From: Heterohyrax brucei
Lineage: Eukaryota; Chordata; Mammalia; Hyracoidea; Procaviidae
NCBI GenBank assembly: GCA_028571685.1
Contig: CM053143.1
Coordinates: 4,021,501 to 4,085,500, forward strand
Reading direction: 5' to 3'
Length of the DNA: 64,000 nt
Part shown: one piece after another, positions 31,132-44,473 of the stretch
How positions within the stretch are numbered: position 1 is the stretch's first letter
Layout of the letters: every line of letters begins with the position of its first letter
The notes under the pieces: generated by a model
Databases searched by the model: none
What the model was told of the DNA's origin: nothing
What the model saw: only the letters and a program-made list of their open reading frames with translations
Program-made: the position numbers and the translations under genes

Positions 31132-34100
31132 ATGGCAGCACTGAACACACACCTATTAATAATTACATTGAATGTGAATGGACTGAACGCTCCAGTAAAG
31201 AGACATCCAGTGACTTCTTGGATCAAAAGACATGACCCATCCATATGTTGTCTACCAGAAACTCACCTTACACTTAAAGGTAGGAACAAAGTGAAAATGA
31301 AAGGATGGAAGAATATATATCAAGCTAACAATGAACAATGAAGAGTAGGCCTGGCAATTCTAATCTCAGACAAAAACAAATTTAATGTAAAATCCACTAC
31401 TGTGGACAAAGATGGACACTATTTATTGCTGAAAGATTCATTATACAAGCAAGACTTAACTATATTAAATATTTATGCACCTAATATCAGAGCACCTAAA
31501 TACATTGAAGAAACACTGACTACACTCAAAAAAGAGTTAGATTACTCCACAGTAAAAGTGGGAAACTTCAACATTCCACTCTCAATACTGGACAGATCTT
31601 CTAGAAAAAAGCTCAGTAAAGATACATAAGACCTCATTACCACAATTAACCAAAAAACCTCATCGATATATACAGAACTTTCTACCCATCAGCAGACAAC
31701 TACACCTTCTTCTCCAGTGTCCATGGAACATTCTCCAGAATTGACTATGTGTTAGGTAATAATGCAATTCTCAAGAAAATCCATACCACTGAATAAATGT
31801 AAAATATCTTCTCAGATCATAAAGCCATAAAAGTCAAAATCAATAGCAGAAAAAACACAAATAGAAAGTGTAACTCTTGGAAACTGTACAACATCTTGCT
31901 CAAAAACCATGGATTATAGAAGAAATCAAGGATGAAATAAAGAAATTCATGGATTCCAATGAGAATGAAAACACTTATGGGATACAGCCAAAGCAGTGCT
32001 CAGGGGTCAGTTTATCAATGCACAAATCTGGAAGGAAAAAAGAAACCAAATCAGAACTAACCCTACAGCTTGAACAAGTAGAGAGAACAACAGAGGAACC
32101 CCTCGGGCACCAGAAGAAAACAGATCGTAAAGATTAGAGCAGAACTAAATGAATTAGAGAATAGAAAAACAATTGAAAAGAACAAAAGCTGGTTTTTTGA
32201 AAATATCTACAAAATTGACAAACCACTGGCTGGAATTACTAAAGAAAAACAGGAAAGGAAACAAATAACCCAAATTAGAAATGAGAGGGGACTTGTCACA
32301 ACAGATCCAACAGAAATAAAAAATATCATAGCTGAATACTGTGAAAGACTGTACTCTAACAAATTTGAAAACCTAGAGGAAATGGACAAATTTCTTGATT
32401 CATATCATCTACCCAAATTATCACAACGTGAAGCAGAACAACTTAATAAACCCATCACAAAGGAAGAGAGTGAAAAATTTATCAAAAAACTGACCAAAGA
32501 AAGCCCAGGCCCAGAAGGCTTCACTGCAGAATTTTACCAAATTTAGAGAAGAGTTATCTCCAATACTATAGCACTATTTCATGGTACAGAAAGGGATGGC
32601 GTACTCCCAAACTGCTTCTGTGAAACCAGCTTAACCCTGACACCAAAGCCAGGGAAAGACTCAACAAAAAAGGAGAACTACAGACGGATACCACTCGTGA
32701 ACCTAGATGCAAAAATCCTCAACAAAATTCTTGCCAATAGAATACAACATATGAAAAAAATAATCCATCATGACCAAGTTGGATTCATACCAGGGATGCA
32801 AGGCTGGTTCAACATCAGAAAAAGAATGTGATTAACCACATAAATATCACAAAAAACAAGTATCACCTGATTTTTTCCATTGATGCAGGAAAGGCATTTG
32901 ATAAAGTCCAACACCCATTCATGCTAAAAACTCTTAGCAAAATAGGCATAGATGGCAAATTTCTCAGTGTAATAAGGGCCATTTATACAAAGCCAACTGC
33001 CTATGTCCTCCTGAATGGAGAGAGGCTGAAGAAGTTTCTCTTAAGAACAGGAACTAGACAAGGATGCCCACTCTTACCTCTCCTATTCAACATTGTACTA
33101 GAAGTTCTAGCCAGAGCAATTAGACAAGACCAAGAAATAAAGGGGGTCTGCATCTGCAAAGAAGAAGTCAAAATCTCCCTATTTGCTGATGATATGATTG
33201 TATATGCAAAGAATCCCAAAGAATCTGTAAGCAAACTACTTAAACTCATAGAAGAGTTCAGCAAAGTCTCAGGATACAAGAGAAACATAAATAAATCAGT
33301 AGTATTCCTCTATACCAACAACAAGACTGTTAATGAAGAAATTATCAAATCAATACCATTTACTACAGCCCCTAAGAAGATAAAGTACCTAGGAATTACT
33401 CTAACCAGAGAAAGAAAAGACCTTTGCAAAGATAACTACAAGCCCTTACTATGAGAAACTAAGAGAGACTTAGGTAAATGGAGAAATCTACCCTACTTGA
33501 GGATAGGAAGACTTAACATTGTGAAAATGACTATTTTACCTAAAGCAATCTACTTATACAATGCAATCCCATTACAAGTTCCAGTGTCATTTTTTAATGA
33601 GATGGAGAAACAAATCACCAATTCTGTTTGGAAAGGGAAGAAACCCTGGATAAGTAAAGTACTACTAAAGAAGAAGAACATACTGGAAGGCCTCTCATTA
33701 CCCAACTTCAGAACCTATGATACTGTCACAGTGGTCAAAACAGCCTGGTACTGGTACAAGAACAGACAGATCAATCAATGGAACAGAATTAAGGCCCCAG
33801 AGATGACACCATCTGCCTATGAACAGTTGATAGTTGACAAAGACCCTAAGACATTAAACTGGGGTGAAAACAATCTCTTCAACAAATGGTGCTGGCAAAA
33901 TTGGATGTCCATCTGCACTAAATTAAAACAAGACCCATATCTTACAACTGATACAAAAACCAACTTAAACTGGAGAAAAGACCTAAATATCAAATCTAAA
34001 ATGATAAAACTCATCCAGGGAAAAGTAGGAATAACAATGTAAGGTTTAATTCACAGCATAGACAGACTTCGAATTCTGTCAGACAAACGACAATTACCAG

Positions 34101-34863
34101 AAAATAGATAAATGGGAACTATTATGAATCAAACACTTTGGGTCATCTGAAGACTTTATTAATAGATAAAAGACCACCTACAGAATGGAAAAAAGTATTT
34201 GGCAACTATATGTCAGACCAACACCTAATCTCCATAATCAATAAAACAGTACAAAATGTCAATAAAAAGATAAATCATCCAATTAAGTGATGGGCAAAGG
34301 AGATGGACAGATATTTCTTTAAAGAGGAGATCCAGGCAGCCAAAAAACACATGTTGACATGTTCATGATCTTTAGTTATTAAAGAAATTCAAATCACAAC
34401 GACAATGAGATACCATGCCACATCAACAAGTTTGGCCATGATCCAAAAATCACAAAACAACAAATGCTTGAGAGGCTGGGGAGAAAGTGGAACTCTCCTG
34501 CACTGTTGGTGGGGTTGCAAAATGATCCAGCCTCTTTGTAAAGCAATCTGGTACTTCCTTACAAAAATGGATATAGATACACCATTTGACCCAGTAATTC
34601 CACTACTTGGAATGTATCCTACAGAATCAAGTCCTTTCACACCAATGAATATATGCAGAAGAATGTTTGTTGCAGCACAGTACACGATAGCAAAAAGATG
34701 GAATCAACCCAGATGCCCAACAACAGAGGAATGGATAGGTAAACTATGGTCTATACACTCAGTGGAGCACTACACAATGATAAAGAACAATGATAATTCC
34801 AGGAAACATCTCATAACCTGGTTTCAACTGGAAGCCATTATGTTGAATGAAAGTAGTCAGTGA
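31132..34863 (+). pseudogene. L1 ORF2 (broken): endonuclease and reverse transcriptase
   Basis: The L1 enzyme that nicks target DNA and primes reverse transcription there. The start at 31,132 (MAALNTHLLIITLNVNGLN) is the APE-like endonuclease, with SICCLPETHL nearby. A stop ends this frame at 31,339. Further open pieces are 31,402-31,629, 31,877-32,137, 32,828-33,454 (reverse transcriptase, with [14 protein letters not shown] and [11 protein letters not shown], both aspartates kept), 33,497-34,042 and 34,405-34,863 (C-terminal region with CWWGCKMIQPL, ending NESSQ). At least five frame interruptions and a likely deletion near 31,950 leave it non-functional. Full span is about 3.73 kb, normal for L1 ORF2. 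Confidence 0.92.
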
Positions 34864-35869
34864 CACAAGGACAAATATTGTATGAGACCCCTATGATAAG
34901 AACTCAAAAACAGACTTATGCATAGAAGAAAAGAGTTTTTGATGGCTGCAAGGGCGGGGAGGGAGGAAGGGTGAGGCAGGAAGGGTTTAGATTAGATAGT
35001 TGGTAGAAATTTGGTTGGGTGAAATCGGTGACAGCACACTTTAGAAACAAGAACAATATTAAGTGGACTTCAACATAACTTGAGTACTCCTTCCATCTTA
35101 ACCCAATAATGCAAGGACAGAGTAGCTGGGGTGGGGGGCAGGGGATCATGCTCTTAGGTGAAACTGAGGCCAGTTGGCGCAACTAGTGTTTTGCTGAGAG
35201 GGCTCTCTGCACCCCACATTGGTGAGTAGCATCTGGGGTCTTAAAAGCTGCCAAGCTTCCATCCGAGGGTACAGCAAATGGTCCCAACTCAGCAGGAATA
35301 GATACTCACAGAGGACTGAAGAGACAACCCAAAAGACAAAGAGAGACCCACATGAGTGGGTGCTTGCATTGACTTGGGACCAGAAGAACGAGATGGTGCA
35401 AGGCCGCCATCAGTGATAGCCACGATGGAGTTCACAAAGTTGAGTCTCAGTGGCAACACAAGAATAAAAAGGGGTGCACCCTGAGATCTCCACTAAAAGA
35501 CCACAATTGATGCTCCAGTGGTTTCGGGGTTCCCCTGGGAGTACGGCCCCTGGCCCTGATACTGCCCTTGTCCATAAATCACAACGAAGGTCCACTCTTT
35601 GGACAGCAGAGTGACCATATATTGGGTGCACTTTACGGTTCTATGCATCTATAGGGATATCATCCTGCTGACCTCTAGCTGGAGGAAGGGGAGTGGTTGA
35701 AGAGGAGGGGAAAGGAGACTGTTGGAAGGATGAGACGTGTATGGAACAGAGAGGAATAGTGTGCTCTCACTGGGCAGGGAGAGCAGTGGAAGCTGCATAT
35801 AAGTGGGCATGCAAATTTACATGGGAATGTACATTTTCCCTCAGTCATAATAAGAAAAAGAGGCAACAA
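34864..35869 (+). mobile_element. L1 3' UTR with G-rich tracts
   Basis: The 3' UTR of the younger L1 at 28,782. G runs at 34,952-34,985 (gggcggggagggagg-like) and 35,129-35,145 are on the sense strand. The tail is short (tcagtcataataagaaaaag), without a long poly(A). The ORFs at 34,916, 35,219, 35,410, 35,675 and 35,693 all fall in this UTR and are not genes. Confidence 0.85.
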
Positions 35870-36984
35870 AAGACTCAAGAATTGGTTTCAACACAGAAGA
35901 AAACATTCTTTGATCATTAGGTAGGGAGTGGGAGAAGAAGGGTTATTCACTAAGTAGATAATTGACAAGAATTTTTTTAGGTGAAGGAAGAAACAACACA
36001 CAGCAGAGGAGAAGGCAACACAAATGGACTAAACACAAAAGCTTAGAAGTATACTAAATAAAACAGAACAAATCCAGTGACAGAGTACCAGGGCCAGAAA
36101 TCTGGGGACCTTGACTTCGGGGGACATCGAGATCAACTGGCATTATTCTTGTTCAGTTGAGACATAGTGTTTGAAAGGGAGCACCAGGGAGCTTCTAGTA
36201 ACGTACTGTTTCTTGAAGTGAGCACTAATAACATAGATGCACTCGAAAAGTTTTTAAGCAAATGTTCTGCGTTGTGAGTGGTGTCTGGAGTCTTAAAAGC
36301 TAGCAAGCAGCCATCTAAGATGTGCTAATTGGTCTTAACCCACCCGGAGCAAAGGAGAAAGAAGAGCACCAAAGACACAAGGAAAGTGTGAATCCAGGAG
36401 ACGGTAAGTATGAGGCCAAGAGACAGAAAATGGCTCATATACCAGAGACTATATCAACATGAGACTAGAAGAACTAGATAGTGCACTGCACCACCAAAAA
36501 CTGCCCTTAAAGGGAATTCAATAAAGAATCTGTGATGGAACAGGAGAAATGTGGGAAGCAGATTTCTAACTCTAATAAAAAGACCAGATTTGTTGATCTG
36601 GGGTCCTCAGAAGTGTCTTCAGAAGACATGATTCCCCAGACTCGCCATTAACCTAGAACTGACACCACTCTGGATGCCAGCTCCTCAAAGACTAAATTGG
36701 TCTATAAGACACAAAATGATACTGCTAAAGAGTGTGCTTTTTGGTGTGGGCAGATACAGGAGACTAACTGGGCAGTTCCTATTCAGAGACAAGAAGAGAC
36801 ACAGAGGTGTATGGGAACTGGTTAAATGGACATGGGAAATACAATTTGGAGGATAGCAGTGCTCTGTCACAATGTGGAGAGTGTAGCAAGGCCACCTGGC
36901 AAAGTGTAAGTTTTGTATGAGAAATTGTAGTAGTAAAATGTCGCTTAGAACATAATGAAATAAATGAAAATTTATAATAAAAAG

Positions 36985-37557
36985 ATGGCAGGTAAAGTAA
37001 TTTTTTCATCACTACAAACTTCAACCAAATATAGGCAAGTCTTACTTCCTAATTCTGGTTGAAAACAGGAAAGTTAAACTCTGGAAATGGCCATTTGCAT
37101 CTATCTGATGATTAAGGGATGCTTCTATCATTAACACACAATGAAGTGTAGGAGTCATAGCTGAAAATATTGGGAAGGTTTTTCATATATAACCATAATA
37201 GATGATGCCTGCACAGAGTCTATTGGGACACAGAAATTGCCTTAGCTAAAGGAGAGTGCTCCAGCGAAGATCAGGTAAGATCAATCAGAATTTACCCAGA
37301 ATTTACTTAGAAAGGTTTTTAGTTACACGTATTTTGTTAATATAACATATCCTGAAAAAAAAAAAATTCTGTGACTGACTCTGAAAGCTAAGTAACTTTT
37401 GCAGCCTTGACTTTTCTCTTAAATACTGAACATTTCAATTAGCTCTAGACTACAACTTTCCATTCTGCTTACAATGTCTTTATTAGAACTTGTCCATATG
37501 TTACAATCTAGTTCCCATCTGGATTCAATTCCTTTTCTTGGGAAGGATAATTTATTA
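36985..37557. other. No recognisable feature
   Basis: Apparently single-copy AT-rich sequence. Nothing recognised apart from an A run at 37,357-37,366. Confidence 0.4.
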
Positions 37558-37660
37558 TTAATTCAACCAATACTTATTAAGTGTCTACTGTGTGACACAC
37601 ACTCTTAGAGGTACTGTGAGGTACAATGTAGATTAAGTCATTGACATCATAGAATAGAGC
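37558..37660 (-). mobile_element. L2/MIR-like 3' end, antisense (ancient)
   Basis: The text attcaaccaatacttattaa, gtgtctactgtgtgacac and actcttagaggtactgtgag matches the reversed common 3' end of mammalian L2 and MIR elements (cattcaacaaatatttattg-type). It is heavily diverged, as expected for this very old family. Confidence 0.55.
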
Positions 37661-38014
37661 ACTGATAAATTCACTCTATTTTCCTTATCAGTTATAACTA
37701 ACTTCACACCAGCCATTTGGCCCACTGAAACTCTCTTGAGCTTAATCTGTTAGCAAACCATGCTGCCTTCATTTGTCTTTCACTCTACCTCATACACCAT
37801 AACATAAGGTCACGGAAAAATGAAGGCAAAATGCTTTATTTATAAATATGATATTCAATTAGTTTAATTTAAACTAAGCAGTTTTTAATACTTTCCAGAT
37901 ATAATGAATTTGCCTTTAACAATAGTTGGTTACTCCTATGAAAACTTCCATTTTTACCTAATAGTTGTCTTTAGAAAATTAGGTCATTTCTTAAATTCTG
38001 TATTAACAACTCCC
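37661..38014. other. No recognisable feature
   Basis: AT-rich single-copy sequence. It may continue the L2/MIR element, but I cannot align it. Confidence 0.35.
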
Positions 38015-38197
38015 AAACAAAACAGGTCGTCACTGAGCCAATTTTATCTTAATGTCGGATTTGAGCTGTGCTCCATAGGGTTTTCAATAGCTGCACTTTG
38101 GGAAGCAAATCACCAGGCCTTTCTTATGAGGCACTGTTGGATGGACTAAACCTTTCAGTTAGCAACCAAGCCTTTTAATTATTTGCACCATCCAAGA
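38015..38197 (-). mobile_element. AfroSINE, long variant, antisense
   Basis: It reads gtgctccatagggttttcaa, aaatcaccaggcctttctta, tgaggcactgttggatggac and ttgcaccatccaag, the reversed body and head of the longer SINE subfamily. The tail end is diverged. Confidence 0.75.
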
Positions 38198-38419
38198 ACA
38201 CTGCTATACTAACAGAAATGCCAAAACAAATTAAAAAACTGGAATTTATGTAAAAGAAAAAAGAAGAAAAAATTAAATGCATATTTTATATGAAGCTGCA
38301 CATTATGAGTAAAAAATGCAAATAATCATATTGAAAATTTTCAACCTCACTATTGGCTGGCCATTGAACAAAAACTGCTAATTAAAATTATCTACTTTTG
38401 GAGACATAACCAGTAGTTA
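38198..38419. other. No recognisable feature
   Basis: AT-rich gap between a SINE and the start of an old L1. Confidence 0.4.
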
Positions 38420-39794
38420 CAAACTTCCTGTGGTCCTTCTTATGACTAAGATCTGAAAAACCAAGTGAGTTGATTATATATGACATTGTAGGAGCCCTGA
38501 AGATCAAAATGGCAAAGTTGAGGAATTGCATTGAGCAGGAGGGAAGGAAAAAAGGTTCAGAAGAAGCAAGGGATTGCCAGGCCTGACTTGATCCACTAGC
38601 AAGAATACACTGAGGTAAGTAATGGTGCTTGGGAAGTGTTCTCCATATTGGGATAGACTATGCAGTATAGAGTCTGCTTGCACTTCCAGAATCAGTGAAA
38701 AGTTGCACTTAATCAGCAAAAGATGAGTAAATTGTGTCTAACCTACCAAGCAGGAATCAAAAAACTCTTCTTTTGGATAAATCTTCTCTTCAATTTACCT
38801 GCCTTCCTTCAGCTCTGCAGTGGTTCTGAGCTGACTTCAGAGACTGATACATCCCTTGGACCAGAAGTATGTCCCCTTATGTGCCCTAAGCCATTCTTCC
38901 CAGCCTTGAAGAAGGAACAGATTTAAAAATGGGGAAAAAATAATCCACTGGCTGCCCTGAGTCAGGAACTCAGAGCAGAAACAGTTCCTTTTCCTAGACA
39001 CAGTCATGAGGGATCCACAAACTTTGAATGCCTTTACCTCTGCATAGACCTGAGTGGGCTCGCAACAGTGGTGTAGGCCTTCATTAGCACAGTGCAGCAT
39101 GATTTATATCTGAATGCTAATTTCACTGACTCAGCTGTAGGATGGAAAGGTAGGTTCACAACGTTTGACACCATGTTACTTATTAAGAAGGGTCCTCACC
39201 TATCCACAGCAGGGAAATGAGGACTGGTGACTACATCAGTGCTACCTTAGCTACCTACAACAAGGGTCCAAGAGCAAGAGGTGACTCCCAATCCTTATAC
39301 CAGCAGCACTGGGCACCCTTAGTCTGGCTGGAAAACCCACTCAGCTATTTACTTTAGGGAACAGGGACAAACTTTCCTCATGGATACTCAGGGGCAGCTG
39401 TCAGCACCCTGCATTACTCAGCATGTTACCCTTTAATACAACGAGATACCTATGCTTACATTAATTACCTCTGATTGTCTAAAACTGTTGATGAAAGCCT
39501 GTACCACACATTTGGTAACCAACTACTTGGAAGCCTGAGCTAAATCCACATAAGAAAAGTAAATATACTCTGGGGCTTACACACCTATTAACAGCTCTGA
39601 CCATCTGGTGACAGGGCATTAGAACTTCAAAGGCTCCAATAATCAAACTAGTTCATGTGACCAACCTACTTTTGCATATTAAAACAAAACAAGCAGCTAG
39701 GACAAAGTAAGGAAAATTACATAGATCTATACAATAACTTATTGATAGGTTGGTGGAACAGCCCATTTAAGTCACATAAAGAAGCAGACCATGA

Positions 39795-40745
39795 TGGCTT
39801 CAGAAAGCTCCCAAAACAAAGAATCCAGAAAGCTTCCGTGTGAAAAGAAGTTCCCAGAATTATCAGAAGAATATGAAAGATTAATATACAGTGCTTTTTA
39901 AGACATCAGGAGTGAGATAAGGCTAAATGCAAAACCAGCTGAGAAGCACATAGACATAGAAATCAAGGAACTCAAAAAGGTTAGAGAAGAGCATAGTGAA
40001 AGACTTAACACAATGCAAGAATCCATAGAGAGACAGAAAACAAATCTAGGGTATTAAGAATAAAATTTCAAAATTAGAAAACTTAAGAAAAAGTCATAGG
40101 AACAGAATTGAGGCAATGGGAGTCAAAATTAGTGAGAATGAAAACAAATCACATGATAATAGCATGTTTGATGAAACTCAGGTAAAAGAATTAAAAACAA
40201 TGAAGAAATCTTAAGAATTACTTGGGACTCTCTCAAAAGGAATAACCTACATGCAAGTGGTTGGAATACCAGAATAAGGTGGGTAGGAGAAGGGAATAAC
40301 AGAAAATACAGAAAGAATTGTTGAAACTTTGTTGGCAGAAGAATTCCTTGATACTGTGAAAGATGAGACGTCTATTTAAGGTGCTTGTCCAACACCACAT
40401 AAGGCAGATCCCAAAAGAAAGCCACCAAGACACATTATAACCAAATTAGCCAATCAAAGAAAAAGACAGAATTTTAAGGGTAGCTAGGGATAAAGAAAAA
40501 GTTATAGACAAAGGACAGTCAATAAAACTAAGTTGGGACTACACAACTAGAATCACACAGGCAAGAAGGCAATTAAGTGATTTACAAAGCCCTGGAGGGG
40601 AAAATAATAATTGCCAGACAAGAGTTATATATCTAACAAACCTACTTCTTAAATATAATGGGTGAAATGAAGACATTTTTCAGATGTACAGAAGTGTAGG
40701 GAATTTTCAAAAAAAAAAAAAATCCCCAATTACAAGATATACTAA
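39795..40745 (+). pseudogene. Old L1 ORF1 remnant
   Basis: It starts atggcttcagaaagctccca at about 39,795, as in the other old copies, followed by a lysine- and glutamate-rich coiled-coil region (aaggaactcaaaaaggttag onward). The C-terminal region is recognisable at about 40,405-40,470 (aagaaagccaccaagacaca, then ttataaccaaattagcc), equivalent to the RHIIIKL block of the younger copies. Stops and indels throughout. Confidence 0.65.
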
Positions 40746-41681
40746 GGGGCATCCTTTTCATAGACAATCAGTAACATCAGATAACAACACAACAGCAGAA
40801 CAGAGGAAAAAGTAATCAGATAACAGCTCAGCACTGAGATAGAGATATAAAACAAAGCTAAAACACAGAAAATAAAGAAAGAGAAATGTTGTTATGTAAA
40901 CCATGACAACATTATAAATAAAACCGACAAAAAGTGTCCTGATAAATCATATGAAATGAAAGCCAAGTCAACATAGAGAAATAAAAACTGGTGTTTTTAT
41001 TAGAAAAATAAAAGTAAGGGTTAAGGTAATCACAAAGGAAACCAACAACCCTATATATCAAAATAAAATTAAAAAAAAACAAGAAAACATAAAGACTCAG
41101 CAAATACAAAACCAACAGTAATGAAGAAAATGAAAAGAAAATGCATAAAGAAAAACAACACAATAGAGCAAAGAAAGTGTCCACTGTGTGCATAAAAAAA
41201 ATGAAAATGACAGTACAAAACTCATACTTATCAATAATTATGAATGTAAATGATTTAAATACATCAGTAAAAAGACAGAGTGGTAGAATGGATAAAGAAA
41301 GCATAAACCATCTATATGTTGCTTACAAGAGACTGTCTTTGACTTTAAAACAGACAAACTAAAATTTAAGGATGGAAAAAATATGTCAAGCAAACAACAT
41401 ACAAAAAAGAGCAGGAGTAGCAACATTTATCTCTGATGAATTTGACTTTAAAGTAATATTTATCATAATAGATAAGAAAGGACACTGTATATTGATTAGG
41501 TGGTCACTACACTAGGAGGACATAACTATATTAAATGTTTATCCACCCAATGACAGAGCTGTTAAATACATAAACCAAACTCTAGCAGCATGGAAAGGAG
41601 AGACAATACTACATTACAGAAGACCAACATACCACTTTCCATGATGGACAGAACATCTAGAAAGTAGCTCAGTAAACGTAC

Positions 41682-41744
41682 TGTCTTAGCCACCTATTGC
41701 TGCTACTTTAACAGAAATATCACAAGTGATGGCTTTAAAAAGAG

Positions 41745-41777
<33 letters not shown>

Positions 41778-42199
41778 GAGTATAGTAGGCTAAAAGTCCA
41801 AATTCAGAGTGTCAGCTGCAGAGGAAAGCTGCCTCTGTTGGCTCCGGATGATGTTCTTTGTCTTCAGTCTTTCTCTAGACTGGAAGCTGTTGAGGTGCAG
41901 GGACCCCGGTTCCTTTCTACAGGATGTGCTCTGCTCCTGGAACTGCTTCTTTCTTTATGGTATGAGGTCCCCAACTTTCTCTGATAGCTTCTTTATTTAT
42001 ATCTCAAGGGATTGCCTCAAGGCACAAAACAATTTTACACATTAAGTACTGACCCATCAACAAACTGCTGCCCATCCTCTCTCATTAATATTGAAGAGGC
42101 AGAGTTTACAACACAGAAGAGCATCACACAATACCAGGAATCAGGGCCTAGACAAATTGCTACACACATTTTGGGGGGGACACAATTCAATCAACAACA
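41682..42199 (-). mobile_element. MaLR-type solo LTR, antisense
   Basis: On the plus strand it begins tgtcttagccacctattgct and ends ggggacacaattcaatcaac then aaca, which is the reverse of the MaLR start. It is about 518 bp. The host L1 reads ctcagtaaacgtac before and gacacacaagatcc after, so it interrupts the ctcagtaaagacac block kept elsewhere. A T run of about 30 at 41,746-41,775 is an expanded A-rich segment of the LTR. The target duplication is too decayed to call. Confidence 0.8.
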
Positions 42200-42427
42200 G
42201 ACACACAAGATCCAAAAGCCACAATCAACTAACTCGACCTCACAGACATATACAGAACACTCTACCCAACAGCAGCCAAGTGTACTTTCTTTTCCAGCAT
42301 GCACAGAACATTCTCCAGAACAGAACACATATTAGACCATAAAGCCAGTATTAACAGAATTTGAAGGATCAAAATATTACAAAGTATCTTTTTTCATCAT
42401 GAAGACGTAAAAGTAGAAATCAATAAC

Positions 42428-42897
42428 AGAAAAGGCAAGGATGATATCCTATAGTTGCATAGAACCATAAAGTGCATCCGACATATGGTCACTCTGCATC
42501 ACTAAGTCCAATCCATCTGTGTCTGAAGAGTGGACCTTCATTATGATTTATGGGCAAGCGCAGCATCAGGGCCGGGGCCTTGCTTCCAGGGGAACCCTGA
42601 AGCCACTGGACCATCAATTGCGGTCTTTTAGTGGAGATCTCAGGATGCACCCTTTTTTATTCTTGTGTTGCCAGTGAGACTTAACTTAGTGAGCTGGAGA
42701 GTGAGTGGAGAGGAGGGGAAAGGAGACTGTTGGGAGGATGAGACATGTATGGAGCAGAGAGGAATAGTGTGCTGTCACCAGGCAGGGAGAGCAGTGGAAG
42801 CTGCATATAGGTGGGCATGTAAATTTATAGGGGAATGTACATTTTCCCTCAGTCATATTAAATAAAAAATAATAATAATAAAAAAGAAAAGGCAAGG
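42428..42897 (+). mobile_element. Short LINE-1 with 5' inversion (twin priming)
   Basis: The insert is 42,441-42,884 (444 bp) and is flanked by an identical 13-bp duplication, agaaaaggcaagg (42,428-42,440 and 42,885-42,897). The first ~250 bp (to about 42,694) is the younger L1 3' UTR in reverse (gatgatatcctatagttgca onward, comparable with 5,920-6,190). The rest (about 42,695-42,884) is the same 3' UTR in sense, ending in an A-rich tail. The two parts meet near gagctggaga, with only about a dozen UTR bases missing between them. This is the classic product of twin priming. Confidence 0.92.
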
Positions 42898-44263
42898 AAA
42901 AAATAAAACATGGAGACTGCACATCGACTTGTTCAAAATATATAGGTTACAGAGGAAGTTAAGGACAGAATAAAGAAAGTCACAGAATGAAATGAGAATG
43001 AAAACATAGATTCTCAGAGTCTTGTGAACACTACAAAAGCAATGCTTATGGTTTATAGCAATAAATACACACATTCAAATGGAAGAAAAGGCCCAATCAA
43101 CGCATAAATTCTACAACTCAAACAAGTAGAAAGAGAGCCACAAAATAACCCTCTGGGCACAAAAAGAAATGAAGTAATAAAAATCAGAGCAGAATTAAAC
43201 AAAATAGAGAATAGAGAAAACAATTGAAAAGTTAACAAGACCACAAGCTAATTCCTTGAAAATATCTACAAAATTGATAAACCACATGCTAAACTGAAAC
43301 AAGAAAAACAGGAAAGGAAGAAAATATGCTGAAAAAGAAATGAGATGGGCAATACCACAACAGACTCAAATGAAATTAGAAGAATCATAACAGAATACTA
43401 TGAAAAACTGAAAACCTAGAGGCAATGGACAAATTTCTAGAAACATAATTTATCTAAAGTAACACAAATATAGAACAAGTAAATAAACCTATAACAAGAG
43501 ATTGTAAAGGTAATTAATAATTTCCAGACAGCAACAACAAAAGGCTACATACCTGACAACAGTAGAGAATTAAAACAAACTTTCAGAGAAGAATTAACTT
43601 CACTATTACTAAAGGTATTTCATAGTGTAGAAAAGTATGGACAATGTCAAAACTCATTCTATGAAGCCAGCATAAACCTAATACCCGAACTAGGTAAAGA
43701 CATCTCTAAAAAAGAAAATTATAGATAACATCCCTCGTGAACTTAGATGCAAAAATCATCGGGAAAAGTCTAGCCAATGGAATACAACATAAGAACCACA
43801 AAAAATATTTTCCACTGTCAAGTGAGATTCATACCAGGTATGTAAGGATGGTTCAAGATTAGAAACAAACACAAAACCACTAAATGCAATCAATCATATA
43901 TATAAAATAGACAGGAACCACATAATTTTATTAATGATTGCAGAAAAAGCATTTGACAAAGTCTGATGCCCTTTCTTGATTAAAAATTCTCAGTAAAATA
44001 AGAATAGAAGGGAAATTCCTCAACTTAATAAAAGGTATTTATACAAAGCCATCATCCTAAATGCAGAAAGTCTAAAAGCATTCCCCTTGAGATCCTGAGC
44101 CAGACAATCATGCCCTTTGTAATCAACATGTGCTGGAGGTTCTAGCCAGAGCAGTTAGGCTAGATAAAAAAATAAAGTGCATGCAAATCAGTAAGGTCAG
44201 AGTAAGAGTATCTATCTACAGATGATATCATCTTACATACATAAAATCTTGAAGAATCACACA

Positions 44264-44291
44264 CTCACATACACAACACACACACACACAT
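44264..44291. repeat. (CA)n microsatellite in old L1
   Basis: Imperfect CA repeats followed by an A run, within the eroded reverse transcriptase region of the old L1. Confidence 0.8.
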
Positions 44292-44473
44292 AAAAAAAAA
44301 ACTACTGGAATTAATAGTTCAGTAAAGTATCAGAATGTGAGGTAAACATGCAAAAATCAACTGGATTCCTCTACACCAACAGAGACAATGCTGAAGAGGA
44401 AATCACCAAATCACTATTACTTACAAGAATCCCCTAGAAAGATAAAATACTTGGAATAATCTGAGCAGAGATC

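Larger units (their letters stand above)
28766..35885 (+). mobile_element. Younger LINE-1, full-length structure, inside an old L1
   Basis: The element is 28,782-35,869 (7.09 kb) and is flanked by an identical 16-bp duplication, aagactcaagaattgg (28,766-28,781 and 35,870-35,885). Order: 5' UTR (28,782-29,766) with two ~198-bp tandem units, ORF1 (29,767-30,678), a 453-bp spacer, ORF2 (31,132-34,863), and a 3' UTR of about 1 kb with G-rich tracts at 34,952-34,985 and 35,129-35,145. It is inserted in the same orientation as its host L1. Both ORFs are broken. CpG sites of the related copy at 46,663 appear here mostly as TG or CA. Confidence 0.93.
23790..36984 (+). mobile_element. Old LINE-1, near full length, interrupted
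   Basis: The host element of this region, in three blocks. The 5' UTR starts near 23,790 (ggctaagatggtggagtggt), then degenerate ORF1 and ORF2. It is interrupted by an antisense SINE (24,907), a SINE scrap (26,110), a MaLR LTR (27,507-28,029) and a younger L1 (28,782-35,869). The 3' end resumes at 35,870 (aactcagaagaaaacattct-like ORF2 end, then 3' UTR with catctaagatgtgctaattg) and finishes near 36,984 (gaaaatttataataaaaag). Without insertions it is about 5.3 kb. I could not assign a clean target duplication to the outer ends. Confidence 0.8.
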
